Of a DNA stretch of 64,000 bases, positions 21,726-34,200 are shown one piece after another. The stretch's first letter is position 1, and every line of letters starts with the position of its first letter. The notes under the pieces are model-generated. The model saw only the letters and a list, made by a program, of their open reading frames with translations. It made no database searches and was not told the DNA's origin. The DNA is from Camillea tinctor. Taxonomy: Eukaryota > Ascomycota > Sordariomycetes > Xylariales > Xylariaceae. The stretch is from assembly GCA_022578605.1 (NCBI GenBank), contig MU394061.1, positions 372,001-436,000 on the forward strand. The letters run 5' to 3'. The translations under genes were made by a program, and so were the position numbers.

Positions 21726-22348
21726 AACATTGACAGGTTATTTTAGGAATATCAGTTATTACACAGGTCGGTTATGTAGGCGGTTGGCCATGTCATGGTC
21801 TACGGCGGATAGTTTTGATAAATCATAGGGGAAACAAAATGATATTACAGTCCTAATTAAGCAGGCTGACAAAGTTCCTACTCCTCGATTCTATATTCGA
21901 CCACACATACCCTGAAACCAACAGAACTACAGCCACCCAATATTAGTATTGGAACGAACCAACAAGTAGTTGATTTGCAAAGAGCCTTGAAGAGTTGGGA
22001 GGCGATAATAGTAATAGCCCGGCCTAGGCAGCCTAGGATATAGGCGCTTACAGCCCGCGACCAATATGTGCTTGAACTTCAGTATATTGCTCATGTTCTA
22101 TTGGACAAGAACTATATGCACGGGCCATGGAGAAACCAACTGCCAACCCAACCAACAGTACTTGGGGTGTTCCGTACTTTGTACATATTTGTTAAGGACA
22201 TCAACCCGAGCTTCAAACCCCTCGTCGCATTTACCAAACTATTGCAACTTTCAACTTTCCACCTTTTTCAGTATCATCAACAAAGTCATATCAATCATTC
22301 AAACTTATTTTCTTTAAACCGGAAACTCGAAATTGTCAATCCTTGACC
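21726..22348. other. Intergenic, no gene seen
   Basis: Mostly AT-rich sequence. The last 150 bases (pyrimidine-rich, then A-rich) look like the 5' leader of the 22349 gene. Confidence 0.4.
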
Positions 22349-22687
22349 ATGGGCCTGTTGTCAAAGACTAAATCAAAAGATGCATCACACCAAAATGCCC
22401 AGCGTCCAGGTGGAAGCCGCCAGCCTCGTCTCACGCCACAGCAACAGGCGCCTCCAGCACCCTCAAGCGGCTTCGCAGCATTCAATCAACAACTAAACAG
22501 CCGTCAATTTCAGACGAAGCAGACACAGCAACGTCCTGCGAACGGCTATGCAAACGAGAACCCTCAGATTCCCGGGCCGCGGCCTCGAGTACAAATTGGA
22601 CTTGACCCAACTGCTCGAGCAACGAAGAGCCCCTTCTTCGCTGCGTTTCTCACATCATATGACAACGTCCAAAATGGCAGAGCTTAA
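22349..22687 (+). CDS. Small Gln/Pro-rich hypothetical protein
   Basis: A 112-codon ORF from ATG 22349 (context gaccATGGG) to TAA. The product is basic and low-complexity (Gln, Pro, Asn, Arg), with an Ala-rich SGFAAFNQQL segment and a short hydrophobic SPFFAAFLTSY near the C-terminus. It has no signal peptide. The composition suggests intrinsic disorder. The family is not recognised. An upstream in-frame TTG adds only two residues and is not needed. Confidence 0.55.
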   Translation: MGLLSKTKSKDASHQNAQRPGGSRQPRLTPQQQAPPAPSSGFAAFNQQLNSRQFQTKQTQQRPANGYANENPQIPGPRPRVQIGLDPTARATKSPFFAAFLTSYDNVQNGRA

Positions 22688-23109
22688 TTTGTGCGGCCTG
22701 GTACGTGCTATGGGGGAGAAGGAAATGCCCCAATAGCTTGCTAACTGGGGACGGTAACTTGGAAGAATTGATGGATATGTTATTACATGAAAAATATAAT
22801 GCTCTAGAGTTTCTGAGACTCGGCGTTCCAACAAATCCAGTTATGGTGATCGGGAAGTTTTTCTTGTGGTTTTTATTTTGGGCGAACAAACACTGAAGTC
22901 GCTGGCGCATCTTCACTAGGGTATCTCTAGATTGTCAATACCTTGCAGTTATTGAATTCCTATTTGCCTAGCTAGGTAGCTTACACGATTGTTTAAAATA
23001 TTCTGTGCAGTAGCATTCCCCATGCCCTTTCTCCTTTTGATCACGTTAGTGTCTCTTCGCTTCTGTAGACCATTGAAAAGAAAATATGAAATTTGTATAT
23101 ATGTTTGCT
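22688..23109. other. Spacer between convergent genes
   Basis: 3' UTRs of two convergent genes. No ORF is supported. Confidence 0.4.
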
Positions 23110-23684
23110 TCAATATTCTGGCAAAGCGTGCTCGTTGGGGCCTGCTCCGTGGACCTCTTGCCGATGTCTAAGGCATTCATCCCAATTCTCAGTTGGCTCG
23201 CCGCAGATTTCACAAGGCGGCTGGGGAGTCTATTGATCATTAGCGCGAATACATTGGACATAATATACGGGTATGCTAGAATCACCTGTTCAGTGGCATA
23301 GAGAGGGTCTGGCAACCACAGATCTTCCTCATTGAAGACAACAAACGTCGAAATGGCTGCATCTGGCACAAGGGATTTCATGAAGTCCTCGAACCCCGTA
23401 GGAACAGGCTTCTCGAGGTACTCATCCACATTTCTCCATGCGTAGACATTAACCCAGGCAAAACAGACAAAAAGGTATTTTGGATACCCAAAGCCCATGC
23501 GCGAGGGCCTAAAGACTCTGATGTCGGCATCGACACCTTGGTCCCGAATGATCTGAGAAATGTCGTCAGACTCATCAGGCTGTATAGTGCCGCCAAAAGT
23601 CTCCTGGCCATGGTTTGCGATAAGAAACTCGTCAAACTTGACGACGGGGACTTTAAAGCCCCTGCCAAAGGTGACTATAGGCAT
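23110..23684 (-). CDS. Hypothetical protein with a C-terminal C2H2-type zinc-finger motif
   Basis: ATG 23684 opens a 133-codon exon (23684-23286). A 65-nt phase-0 intron (donor GTGATT, branch GCTAATG, acceptor CCCCAG) leads to exon 23220-23110, for 169 aa in total. Unspliced reading would give a 212-aa product without the motif. The spliced tail contains C-x2-C-x12-H-x4-H (CEIC to RQEVH), which fits a C2H2 finger though without the usual aromatic residues. The N-terminal part is acidic with Phe/Trp-rich stretches (PKYLFVCFAWVNVYAW). I do not recognise the family. The appearance of a Cys/His motif only after splicing supports the model. Confidence 0.6.
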
Positions 23685-24858
23685 TTGTTTATGAAAGAAG
23701 TAATGATTAAATTTTGCAAGATGATGGTGTCAATGTGTGTCTGTATGATGGAGGAAGAAGATTAGTTGGTGTTGAGTCTTGGTGACAAGGAAATACCAGG
23801 TCGGTAGTATTTCGGAAAAGGTCCTAGGTTAGGAAAGTAACTGAACCAACATACATAAATACGTAGTAACAAAAGCCTCGACCCTTGCTCCGGGGTCTGG
23901 TTAAAGTAAAGGAGCTGACGAGTTAGATGTCGGGGTCTGCTTTTTTACACCTAGCTGAAGAAAAAGAAGAAAAAGGTATGGAATACCGATGGTTATTTTA
24001 GTTATGTAGCTACTTACGTAAGGTATAGCTTAGAATGAATAATAAATAATAAATAAATAAATAAATAAGAAGTATGTTGTATCGTATCTTCTAAACTCAA
24101 TATTGAGTCAATAGAACATTCTACGATATGCAGGTCAGACGCGCAATAGATTATATAGAAAGTACCTAACCATCGATGCAACATCACCACAAGTCGACTT
24201 ATACCAGACTACTACGCTATTTAGTGGGGGGGGGACCGGTTGGGGTTGGCTAGTTAAGGTCTTGCTCAGAGCTTAGTGAGCCCTTCAGCCACAATTCCAG
24301 GTATTCCGTTGCGTTGCAGGTTGGAATGATGATGGAAGGGGGGCCAAGGTTTGAAGGTCCCCGGGTAGGAGACCCCGCACAGCACCTGAAGACTACTACC
24401 TCTACCTAGCCCTACCTATGGTGTAGTGCAGCGAATAATATAGTAGGTTAACTATAGTATAATATAGGTAATGTAGGGGGGGTAACACACGCTAGGTTGT
24501 GGCACCCCGCTAACATTTAGAAGAGGAATAAAAAAAAAAGGAAAAATAAAAAAGGTGGCGGGTGTTATTGTCAGCACCGCCTCATCTTGTCTTCTTCCAT
24601 CTCTAAAATTCCATTCTCTGATTTCCAAGAGATTTGAAATTTCCCCCCTGGTACAACCACATTGCGACACAACATCACGACGACGACGAAGCATAAACCA
24701 TTGATAACGGCACACAGCTACAACCATCGCGCATTTATAAATTGACTTGCGATTCTTGTATCTCCTATGTGAGAAAGAAAAACAAGGGTGCTTGTTGTGT
24801 TGTTGTCGTAGCCTGTAGCCTCTCTCTCAACTCTCTCTATATCTCCTACTTCGCCATC
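23685..24858. other. Intergenic between divergent genes, with an (AATA)n microsatellite
   Basis: The promoter region for the minus-strand gene and for the BTB gene. AATAAATAAATA repeats lie at 24038-24070 and a G-run at 24224-24233. A pyrimidine-rich leader precedes 24859. Confidence 0.5.
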
Positions 24859-24894
24859 ATGTCTCATTCCCGTGATCCGCTAAGTCAACAATGA
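24859..24894 (+). promoter_or_regulatory. 11-codon uORF overlapping the BTB gene start (ATGA)
   Basis: An ATG at 24859 opens an 11-codon frame whose TGA (24892-24894) overlaps the main ATG (24891-24893) in the four bases ATGA. A ribosome that ends the uORF would stand exactly on the main start. This suggests translational control by termination-reinitiation or leaky scanning. Confidence 0.6.
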
Positions 24895-26572
24895 GCATTC
24901 CCAACTCGAGTGAGGCCGGCAGGGGTCGTGATGCATTTCATCTGCCACCATCAGATCCCCAGCTCATATCCAAGATCCCTAAGATCTTGCCCCACGAGCG
25001 CGTCTTCCCCATTCAGATAGGATCAGAGCTCTTCAAGCTCTCTGGCGCATCCATCTCATCTGACGGTACGTATATTGCCTACCCATCTATCTAACTATCT
25101 ATATATATTTATATCTATATATGTATCTGTCAGCCTTGCGCTTTCATACTTCTCTCATTTCCTCTCATATATCATCCCTCTCACACCCCCTCGTTGGCCT
25201 GTCACTGACCAAATCCATTCTAGCTCCATCGTATTTCTCTCAGTATTTTCAATTTCAGATCAGAAAGGCCGAGGAAGCAGGCGATGATTTATCAACTGCT
25301 ATCCGCACCCTTTATATTGACCGTGATCCCGTCACCTTTAAAGACATCTCACTTCACTTACAAGGCTACCATGTCTCTCCGCGCGATGGCACGCACTTTG
25401 TGCGCCTCTTCGCTGATGCCCAGTTTTACACCTTGCCCAAGCTGATGTCCCAGCTCTACGAAGAGTCTATCTTCATTTCCATTGGACATCGCGAGTTCCA
25501 GATCCCACGTGACATATTTACCGGACCCGGCAACTCCCCCAACTTCTTCTCCCTCGGCTTTGGCGTCTTCTTCTCTTCCCCCGAGGATCTCTTCCCGGGG
25601 CTGGACCGCGAGAATCTAATCCGGCCGCCTTCTATTATGCCCCCCTCCGTACCTAATCGCTCAGCAGACACCTTCTATGAAATCCTCCACCTCTTGCGCG
25701 GGTATCCGGTTCACATCCGCGATGCGGAACACCGTGCCTCTCTTCTTCGTGACTGTCGCTACTTTAATTTCAAGGGCCTCGAGCAGAAGCTCATTCCGCA
25801 CCAAATCAGTTTCAACCAAACCCGTCGACGGCAAGAGATCTTACTCAGAGTCGAAGACATCCTCAAGTCAGGCATATCCGTCGTCAGTGACATCGGCGCC
25901 TCCACTCCCAGCGCTGCGGGGAACGAGTCCTACTCCGGATGGGTGAACTACATGCGGCCGTACGAGGACGCCAAGCAGTACGAGCTGGTGCTCGAAATTG
26001 GCGGCGAAAACACCAAAATCCACCTCAACATCATGCGCGCCGAGTTCTTCGGCCAGGTCAAAGTGCGCATCGCGAAGCTCTTCGAGGTCATCTCCACGAA
26101 GCTCAACCTGCCGCCCACCACGCAGCCGCTCGGCCTGCTCATGGCCGCCGGCGGCGCCAGCAGCCAGCCCGCCACCCCGGGCAACACCCCGCTGAGCGAG
26201 GACCTCGTGCGCATAGCCATCGAGCCCGAGACCTCCGTCACCCTCGACGGCAAGCCGTACACGCACGCCACCGACGTCGACGAGATCGCCGTCGCCCTGT
26301 CGACCTCCCCGTCCATCGGCAACGGCGGCAGCCACGACTCGCCCGCGTCCAGCATGGGCGGGTACTTGGCCGGCCCGTCGCGCAAGAGGAGGAGGGTCGA
26401 CGGCGCCACGGCCGAGGAGTGGATCGTAAAGACGGGCCAGTGGCGGCTGAGGATACAAGGGTCGCGGCACGGCAAGAGCGCCGTCGAGTGCGTGCTCGTG
26501 GCCGTCAAGCTCGACGCGTTTAGTTCCGAGCAGGGGCGCAATGCGCAGAGGGGTTTCTTAAACGCTGCCTGA
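24891..26572 (+). CDS. BTB/POZ (T1-type) domain protein
   Basis: Exons 24891-25065 and 25224-26572 (158-nt intron, donor GTACGT) give 507 aa. The T1/BTB fold starts near residue 38 with FPIQIGSELFKLS and continues across the splice junction as ASISSDAPSYFSQYF, then LYIDRDPVTFKDISLHLQGY. A second related block (SIFISIGHREFQIPRDIF to TFYEILHLLRGY, about residues 140-230) repeats the same layout. A basic RKRRRVDG patch near residue 437 could be a nuclear signal. The C-terminal half has GC-rich codon use. This two-block architecture is shared with fungal BTB proteins of the yeast YLR108C/YDR132C type, to my recollection. The partner or process is unknown. The short uORF suggests translational regulation. 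Confidence 0.8.
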
Positions 26573-29500
26573 AGAGATGGGGGACATAGGAGCTAGTATA
26601 CAGGATGGGGCTAATATTTTATTTATTTATTTACCGGAGGGACGGAAGATGCTTCATGCCTTGTTTTGGCAGGGTGGTTTGGGTTTGATTACCTAGTTTT
26701 TTTTTCGCAGGCGATGCGGGTGCTGGTGGCCTTCTTTGTATGTGTGTACCTATCTATCTAACTTGGGTGAAGTTTCATTCCCAAACCCCCCCAAACCCCC
26801 CCAAAAAAAACCCCGATATGTATCACGATTAAGTAGTTTCCTGTGTAAATGTATAACTACACCATATTTAATCATTTCCTAGTACTCTCTCTCTCTCTCT
26901 CTTACGTGTGCTTGGGGGCGGGGGAGGGCATGATGACATCATCGCGCGGTATAGTATATTGTCTAGTCTGGGTACGCGTTCAGCGGAGAGGTGGCCTTGG
27001 GTCTTGGTGGGCATGAGAGGGAGGTGGACAGATGAAGGGGATATTGGGATGGCGTGGAAGATGGGAAAGGGGATGGAGTTGGCTGGTAGGGTTGGGATCT
27101 AGGAGTAATTGCAGTTGTAGGCCTGGGAGGAAGCGAGAGGTTAGGTCTCCATGATAAGTAGAGGAGAATGGAAAGGGGAATAGGATAGGGATGATGATCG
27201 ATATAGTGGTGGAAAGGGAAATTTCTGGGGGTACAGTGTCAAGAACTGGGTATTAGGAAGATATAGTCAACGTCTTGTGAAGGTGTTTGTATATTGGGCA
27301 TTTCGAATATTGATGCTACCTTGGAATCGAATAGTCTCTTGGTCTTGCCTTTCTCTTCCCCCCTTTTCTTCTATACAATGTCGGTTGAACCTCCTAGCTC
27401 TTTGCTCCGTATTCTTGGGTGCTTCAGCAAAAGGGAGAACAAGGTTAGCAGGTGACGTATAAGAGGTACATTATACAAGATACCGCCTATAGGCTGCAAT
27501 TGCCGGGTTCCTAGGGGGAAGCGCATGAATTGTCATCTCTCATGATGCTATTCTAATATACTCATATACGCTGGCATGAGCGATAAAGTCATCTAATCGG
27601 TGTATACTAGGATATTGAATATAACTCGCTTTGCCCACAGCCAGGGCTATATTGGGAAACTTAAATCAATCAGGATACTAGAAAAGGCAGGAAGCAAGGT
27701 TTATGTCCATGTCGGCAGCACATTGCCGTGTTATGCCACCTCCGGTTATAATAAGGAGGCTCATCTCAAAACCCCCGTATAAAGCAAACCGGCATTATCC
27801 GTCTTTGTGACGAGTATTATTCTTCGCTCCCCGAAGCTTTGGTACTGCCATATGAGCCAGGGGGTCTAGGGCTCCGTCGGTTTGGGTAAGGGGCTAAATT
27901 CGAAACATTCTGCAGCTATATTTCCCGTTCGATGAGAACCGGCCACATGGACACGACCACAAACGTGGCAGGGCTGGGTCCTCGATCGCCACAGAAGTTG
28001 CGAATAGCGATTTACATTACGGGAGGGTAACACGGGAGGCAGCTCCACCGATGGGCGCGGGTTGTAAGCTCGTACCATAAATCTAGCACGGTAACATGCT
28101 CTGGCTCCTCTACCAGCGAGATAGGATGTCGTTGTGGCATGCGAGATCCGACGGAGAAGGGCGGTAGAGCTGGATGTCGTATGATGATGCTGATGATGTC
28201 AAAGCTTGTTACTTATGAGTTCCCAATCTCCGGCCACCCAAACGATCTAAAAGAGCGGCTGTCACACAATGTAACGTCGGGCTTCTAAACCCACAGCCTC
28301 GGGAACCAGAGGACCCACTTGGGATATAGGTATTGCATCCCTTCCCTGACGGACCAGCTTCGAAATGTGAGAAACGATATAGGCGAAAGAGGTATGGGTC
28401 GTTGGTTACCTACTCGTTCGGGCGAATGGAAGGAAAGGGGAAAGGATACTGGCGTGTTCATGTCATGATGTTTTGGCCGAAAGGAATAGTGGTCACACCC
28501 TATTCACCTACATACCTATTGAGCTAAGTTAGGGGTAGTTGATCTATTTCGTTAGTGTCGGCACTGCAAGGGGAAAAAACGTGGCCGCAACTCATCACTT
28601 TACTTTCTCCACGGATTGTCGGAGTGGGGAATAACGGTGCCGGGGAACTGGTAGGGGAAAAAAAAGGAAAACTGCATGTGATAAACAGCCATGTTGACTC
28701 TTGTATCGTATATTCGGATTCCAAAACACAACTGATCGCGAACTTCTAGGATGCTACCTACTACAGTACTTAGCTAAGCTTAGTGCAGTAGATAGTATAT
28801 ATAAGCTTAGGGGGAGGATGGCAGGAGAATGCTAAGATGTAAAAACGGCGAGACTACCAAACTGGGTGCCTACCTGAAGACTACGAATTCCTTTCTCATG
28901 ACATATCCGATGAGTTGCTTATATGAGGCATAGAGAATATCGTCCCATCTCCATGTCAACTAGCCAGACCTCTTCTCGATCTAGAGCCTGCGGTGATTTG
29001 CATTCCGCAAAGTTGAGTAATCAACCTTCAGTGTACAACCAAGTACCTATTGTCATATAATTATAGGGGTTATGTGTACCGAAGAGCCAGGATATAATCG
29101 ATGCTATACGTCTGCCTATCGCCAAGAAACACGATGTCGCCTCTCCCGCAAGCTAGTGTTTGCGGACTACATTAGCTTGGTTTTGGCCTGCTACGCCGGT
29201 CTGGGACCTTTGCTCACCGGAAGGAACTCTAATCTCTAATCCAAGACGTCAACGGTCGATAGGTGGAATGATAAAGGCATAGACGACATGTCGTGAACCA
29301 CGGCACAGAGGCTAGCGCGCTTGTTGCGAAGAGACGTGGAACTGTAGGTATTCTACATAATATGTCCTACCTGAGACACATATTATCTCACGATCTCTTT
29401 GTCTACTTTATGCCGTGATACCTGATCCTGTGAACTGTTAGTCGGGCTAAGTTGAGTGTTACTAGTTTCTTTTCAGATCGAGTCATTTCTCCTTATTTTT

Positions 29501-30288
29501 TTCCGGAAAGGATAGAACTGCGGGATTTTGATTGCCATGAGACACCAATGAAAATAGATGATGTATAGGAAGACATGGCTTTATGGTTTCGTTCTAGGTG
29601 GGAGGTAGTACTCATGATATAAATTTGGAGAATAGTGGACAGCCAGCCATTAGGAAGCGTTTGTCTCATGGCTTAATTGGTTATCTGCAAACGATTTGTG
29701 ACATTTGTTGCTATGTGAGTTATTATCGTCTATATATACATTTTGAAGCCTCCTCTCCAGACATTTCCCTGCCTTCTGCGGCTCTATCATGTGTTAATGA
29801 TTTGTGCACTCTGATTCGACAGTGTTGTCTACTTTGTCTCCATAATAGTAGGCTTAAATCTGATGGTTGTCTCATGCTAGTGTGTTGTACAGCTTCACAG
29901 CCTCGCTGCCCCTCTCTATGGAGTGATATGAGTTGTATCTACCATTGGTCCACGTTACGGTCCTATACAAGTAAACTAAAGAGGTTTTCTATGATATGCT
30001 ACTTCAGCCGCAGTGGCGTATATTGGGTTGTAAGGGCGCCATTGACATGGACTACTTGTTAGTGTGTTATATAATTGATAGATTGATGGACGAAAGCCAC
30101 GTGGATCTCATAGCTACACAAATGCCCGATGAAAGCAGCCTAAAGACCTTTTACCCCTCTCAATACCCATCAACGGAACTCGTATTAACCTTAGCTACAA
30201 AAGGGAGTCAATCGCCAACACGATAGGGATCACATTTCACAATTGGACTAGGGTCATACCAAACACCAGGCAAGACAACACTCCCAAG
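26573..30288. other. Long spacer, mostly without genes
   Basis: Contains C/A-rich runs (26781-26814), a CT microsatellite (26884-26902) and scattered short frames. Apart from the weak candidate at 27866-28078, no frame shows sustained coding character. The 29598-30062 frame lacks an ATG and has unlikely composition. Confidence 0.45.
27866..28078 (-). CDS. Doubtful small ORF with a Cys/His cluster
   Basis: A 70-codon ORF with an ATG at 28078. It contains CHVCGRVHVAGSH, a possible zinc-knuckle-like cluster. Nothing else supports it: there is no recognisable family and the flanks are non-coding. It may be a fragment or chance. Confidence 0.2.
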   Translation of the reverse strand: MVRAYNPRPSVELPPVLPSRNVNRYSQLLWRSRTQPCHVCGRVHVAGSHRTGNIAAECFEFSPLPKPTEP

Positions 30289-31205
30289 ATGGCCGCTGTA
30301 GACCCTCCTCCTGCGAACCTCCAAAATATCCTCCCATACCGATTATCATCTCTCCCTTCCGTCTCTGATGCCCTACAAGTACGCTCCGGTTTCACCGGAC
30401 ACCGCGGTGTACCACCCGAGATCGCCCGCCAGATTGTCTCTAACGGCTACAACCCGCGGCTTCAAAACCGGAGAGACGACGAGCAACATTATCAGAGTAC
30501 CCGAGAAAACGACCCCGATTACAATATCGCGGGTCTGTATCTGACCAGTGACCCAATCCCCCTGGATCAGACCAGCGATCAAGCCCCACCGAATCAGACC
30601 AGTGACCGAGCCCTTCTGAAGCCCTCCAAGATCGCGAAGCGCATCATCTTCCAGACCCGAGCCGCCGACCAGAGCTGGGTCACGTTAGGCGGCGCGGGCA
30701 CATTCAACAACAGCCACACCTGGTTCGAGGCCAGCATCCTGCGCCCCTTGGGCCATCCTCCCGCCACAAAGCTGGAGAGCGTCCTGACGGCGCCCTTCCG
30801 GGATGTGCAAAGCGCACGAGACGCCCTCCGGGACGCGGGGTGGGAGTTTGTCGCCCGCGAGAACGGCGACGTCACCTGGCGCGTGCTCAACAACATCACG
30901 GCCCAGCGCGAGTGCCGGAACTACAGTGTCGAGTGGGAGCGGGGCGTGGAGACGGTGGTGCAAGACGAGAAAGCGATGGGCAAGGGCGAGGGCTTCCTGG
31001 AGCTCTTGAGCCGGGGGTGTATCGTCGCCCTTTGGGCGAAAGCTGCGGTACGTTACCTGCTATATGTACCCGTATAGCTAGGCAGTGACTATTGCTGTGA
31101 TATCCCTAGTTGATCTTACGCTTAGCTGACTTTGGACTATAGGGAAGGTTCTGGGATAACAGGGTGGCAGCGGCGACTATTGAGATCGAATATGAGCTCC
31201 CGTAG
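30289..31205 (+). CDS. Conserved fungal protein of unknown function
   Basis: ATG 30289 (context caagATGGCC) starts exon 30289-31047. A 95-nt intron (donor GTACGT, branch GCTGAC) leads in phase 0 to exon 31143-31205, giving 273 aa. Without splicing the frame would end at 31077 in a non-conserved tail. The middle contains a short degenerate repeat (PLDQTSDQAPPNQTSD), then a RIIFQTRAADQSW strand, THTWFEASI-like Trp/Phe motifs, a WRVLNN segment and an LWAKAA-GRFWDNRV end. From memory, this alternation of R-x-x-F-x-T, WTWF, and VAVWA with a following VEIEYE strand is typical of a widespread fungal family of unknown function. It appears cytosolic, with no signal or membrane segment. Confidence 0.7.
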
Positions 31206-34200
31206 AAGCTCGACTTTGCTCGCAATAAGAGATATCTTTCTTCTGTCTCTTTCGATGGCAGATCGGTTCAATACACGGGTTTTCTCACCCGATACGGCGG
31301 CGGGGGGGGGGGGGGGTTCCCCTAAGGCTTATGGTTCAAAAATCGAACTTTGATATCGTGCTTGCCAAAAGCAAATATATAGCACTAGGATATTGGCATA
31401 TGGAAATAAACTTGGGTTTCCCCAGCTAAGCTTCTTCGGGACTCAGCTAGAAGGAAATATTCCCTAAGAGACGCGAGCGGGAGATGTCATAGGAACTCAC
31501 CCTCGGAACGGCCACTGCTTCTCTAACAATCTCTTACACCGCACTCTGAGCAACTACATTCCCGCATGTCCCCAATTGCCATTCTATTGATATGAAGAAA
31601 AATATCCCCCTTTTGACGGAGTTGATTTGTTTTGTCGTATCTCACCTTGGAGGCTTCACCAAACGGGGTTAGTTTGGGCAGCCAAAGTTACCACACCCAG
31701 ACTTCATGTATGATCTCCTTTCGACGTTGTTAGATTATTGCCAAAACGAGAAACTGCAATAAAAGCAAAACATGCCGGCCTCAGCCCCCTGACTCTGCCG
31801 TGAAAGTAGCATCGTGAATCCCGTGTTTTCTTAATTTATTTCGACAAACTAGATTTCCGTTCCGTCTTCCACCGTAGACGATTGGTGCCAACAAATGTTA
31901 TAGGATTGATCTGCTATAAGTCGTGTATGATATAGTGGCGTTGGGTCTTGCGGATTGTGATACGTACCCCCTCCCGTGGTTGCATTATAAAACATGGTTT
32001 TGGGCGCAACCTAGCGTTGTAAACCATTTTGTATTCGTCTCCTCGGAGACATGGTTTGATTGTAACCCCCCTTGATGGAAGGATTGGAAGGAAACATAGA
32101 GAGAAGAGACTTTTCCTAGCTGGAGATGTAACCGTTCGTTCGGTAACGAACGACCCTGGTCTGGCCCTCTTCCCACCACCCCTGGACCCGAATATTGAGT
32201 TATATACATACATAACCTATTGGGTTTATCTGATTCTGCCTCCGTAGGGCTCCCGTGTATGTATGTTACATATGTGCACACTAAGCAAACGGCAGACAGG
32301 CGAAAATATAGTACGCGAGATGCATATTTCGCTGCAGAACTTTGGTACACACGTGTGTGATGCGCACACGACGCAGATACGTCGTAGTGGTAATAAGCGA
32401 CGGCCGTGATGCTGCTCGAATGCTGATCCAAGCTCGACGCGTGCTGTGGGATCTAACCGTTGCATCGCGCGAAGAGCAAGTGCCAACAAACACAACGTAC
32501 ATCCCGTCCCCTTCTATTGTACCTATGGGCTTGGTTTCGTAGAGAAATTCGGCTTGAGTGGTAGGGGGGGTTCGAGACAACGCATAGCGTAGTGTATTGT
32601 ATAATATACCAGCCAGCTTCCCTCGCTATTCATAATGAATACCTACATACGGTCATAGGTATTAGACTCTGAAAACCAAGATCGGCAATTTTTTCTTGTA
32701 AGTCCTTGCTTTGCCATGTTGCACTGCAAAACCAGCAAATTTCACAAGCGAGAAAGCTGCTTGCTGCTGCGCATATCTGTATCCAAGGCACAGATAAGTT
32801 TCCACGGTTAGCATCGCCAGGTTAATAATCAACCCTCTTTCTTTTTCTCTCCCCCATAACTCTCCACTTCACTGTCTCACGCTATCTCTCCGCCTCTCTC
32901 TCTCTCTCTCTTTCTCCTGTCTAGCATTTACCTCAGACGAAATAAGACCAATGCCACTGGAAGTGGGAACGAAGTGGATGAGGGTCGCGGGCGCAGCTCC
33001 GTGGCCAATCAGCGGAACCATTAAGAAAATCCCATTTTAAACAAAGTCCCCCCCCTCCTCGCGCTAGTGACGGAGAACAAGTTGTGTGTCGTGTAAAATG
33101 AGGTTTTGTGAACCGTGCTGCCCACCGGCGCCTCGGTACTATGGAATAAGCACGAGATGGGGCGGGCTTTTTTCATGAAGTAGGGAAACCTTTGTGCGAG
33201 GTTGAGAACTCCAATCCCCCCGCCCACCCTGGCTCTTGGATATTTGATGGTAGGTAGGTTATAGTACAGCACGTTTGGCTTTTTCTGCTGCTCGTCTGGT
33301 CGCTTGTTTGGGCCTATGGAAATCATCAGATTTGCGTGTGCACATACAACTGTGATGGTAGGCGCGCTTAAAGGAAACAATCCGAGTGACTGACTGTGTG
33401 TCAAAGACATGAGTTGAATGTGCCGTTTGTGTGTTGTGTAGGTACATACATATATGCCAAGATGTTTCTGGGGTTGGTAACTTGCATATTGCGCGCTTCC
33501 CTTCCCGCGCCGCTCAGGCCCTGGGGATTCCTTGACGAACATCAGAATCTGCTGCTATCCATCTATCTATCTGGCCTAGCGCCAATACGTGTAAGAGAGG
33601 TTGAGTACCTAGGCAGATATATTGTTAGATCAGGTTATTGACGGCGCTATGTCTCACCTATACCTATAGAGAGGAGTAAAAAGCAATATGGTTCCATTCT
33701 CCTCATCTCAAGCTTCAGATGGTCCGGTGATAGGTGCTAGTGTATAATGTAGCATGATCTTTCTTTGCTTTTCATCGTGCTCTTCACCTAGGTAGGTGAT
33801 CGTGGTGGTGGTGATGATGATGATGGTGGGTGTGTGGTGCTTGGATGCTGCTGGCCCTCTTCCCACTGGGGATTATTATGCGGGCTGGTCTAGATCAGAT
33901 CAGCCCGAGTCATCTCTGCCGCATCGTCGGGTGATCTGCAACTTTGCGACCGACACTATGTCCGAGAAGGGCTCATGAGGTCATGCTAGCCATCTGGCTT
34001 TCGTTCGTCCCTACGTACCATACACGTAACACGACATCATGTGCGTGCTAACGGTGGCTGGCCGTACTTCTTACTTCAACGGTGGCGGGGGAGAAGCCAA
34101 TGACAACGTATGAAATCTAGCCCCGGGCTCTCGGTGTTAAGTGGATGGATGTATGTATGGATGGATGGGAGTGAGGCTTGCGTCAGTCTACCTCTATGAG

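Noticed and set aside
25868..26541. Long GC-rich frames on both strands inside the BTB gene
   Set aside because: Shadow frames caused by high GC3 in the real coding exon.
29598..30062. 154-codon plus-strand open frame
   Set aside because: It starts at a GTG with no ATG near, and has Cys/Ser/Leu-rich unlikely composition without motifs.
31985..32431. 148-codon minus-strand open frame
   Set aside because: No plausible domain and poor coding composition; overlapping frames on both strands are equally open.
33021..33542. 173-codon minus-strand ORF with ATG
   Set aside because: The composition is not protein-like, no motifs or introns are visible, and it lies in an AT-rich gene-free region. Judged to be a chance frame.
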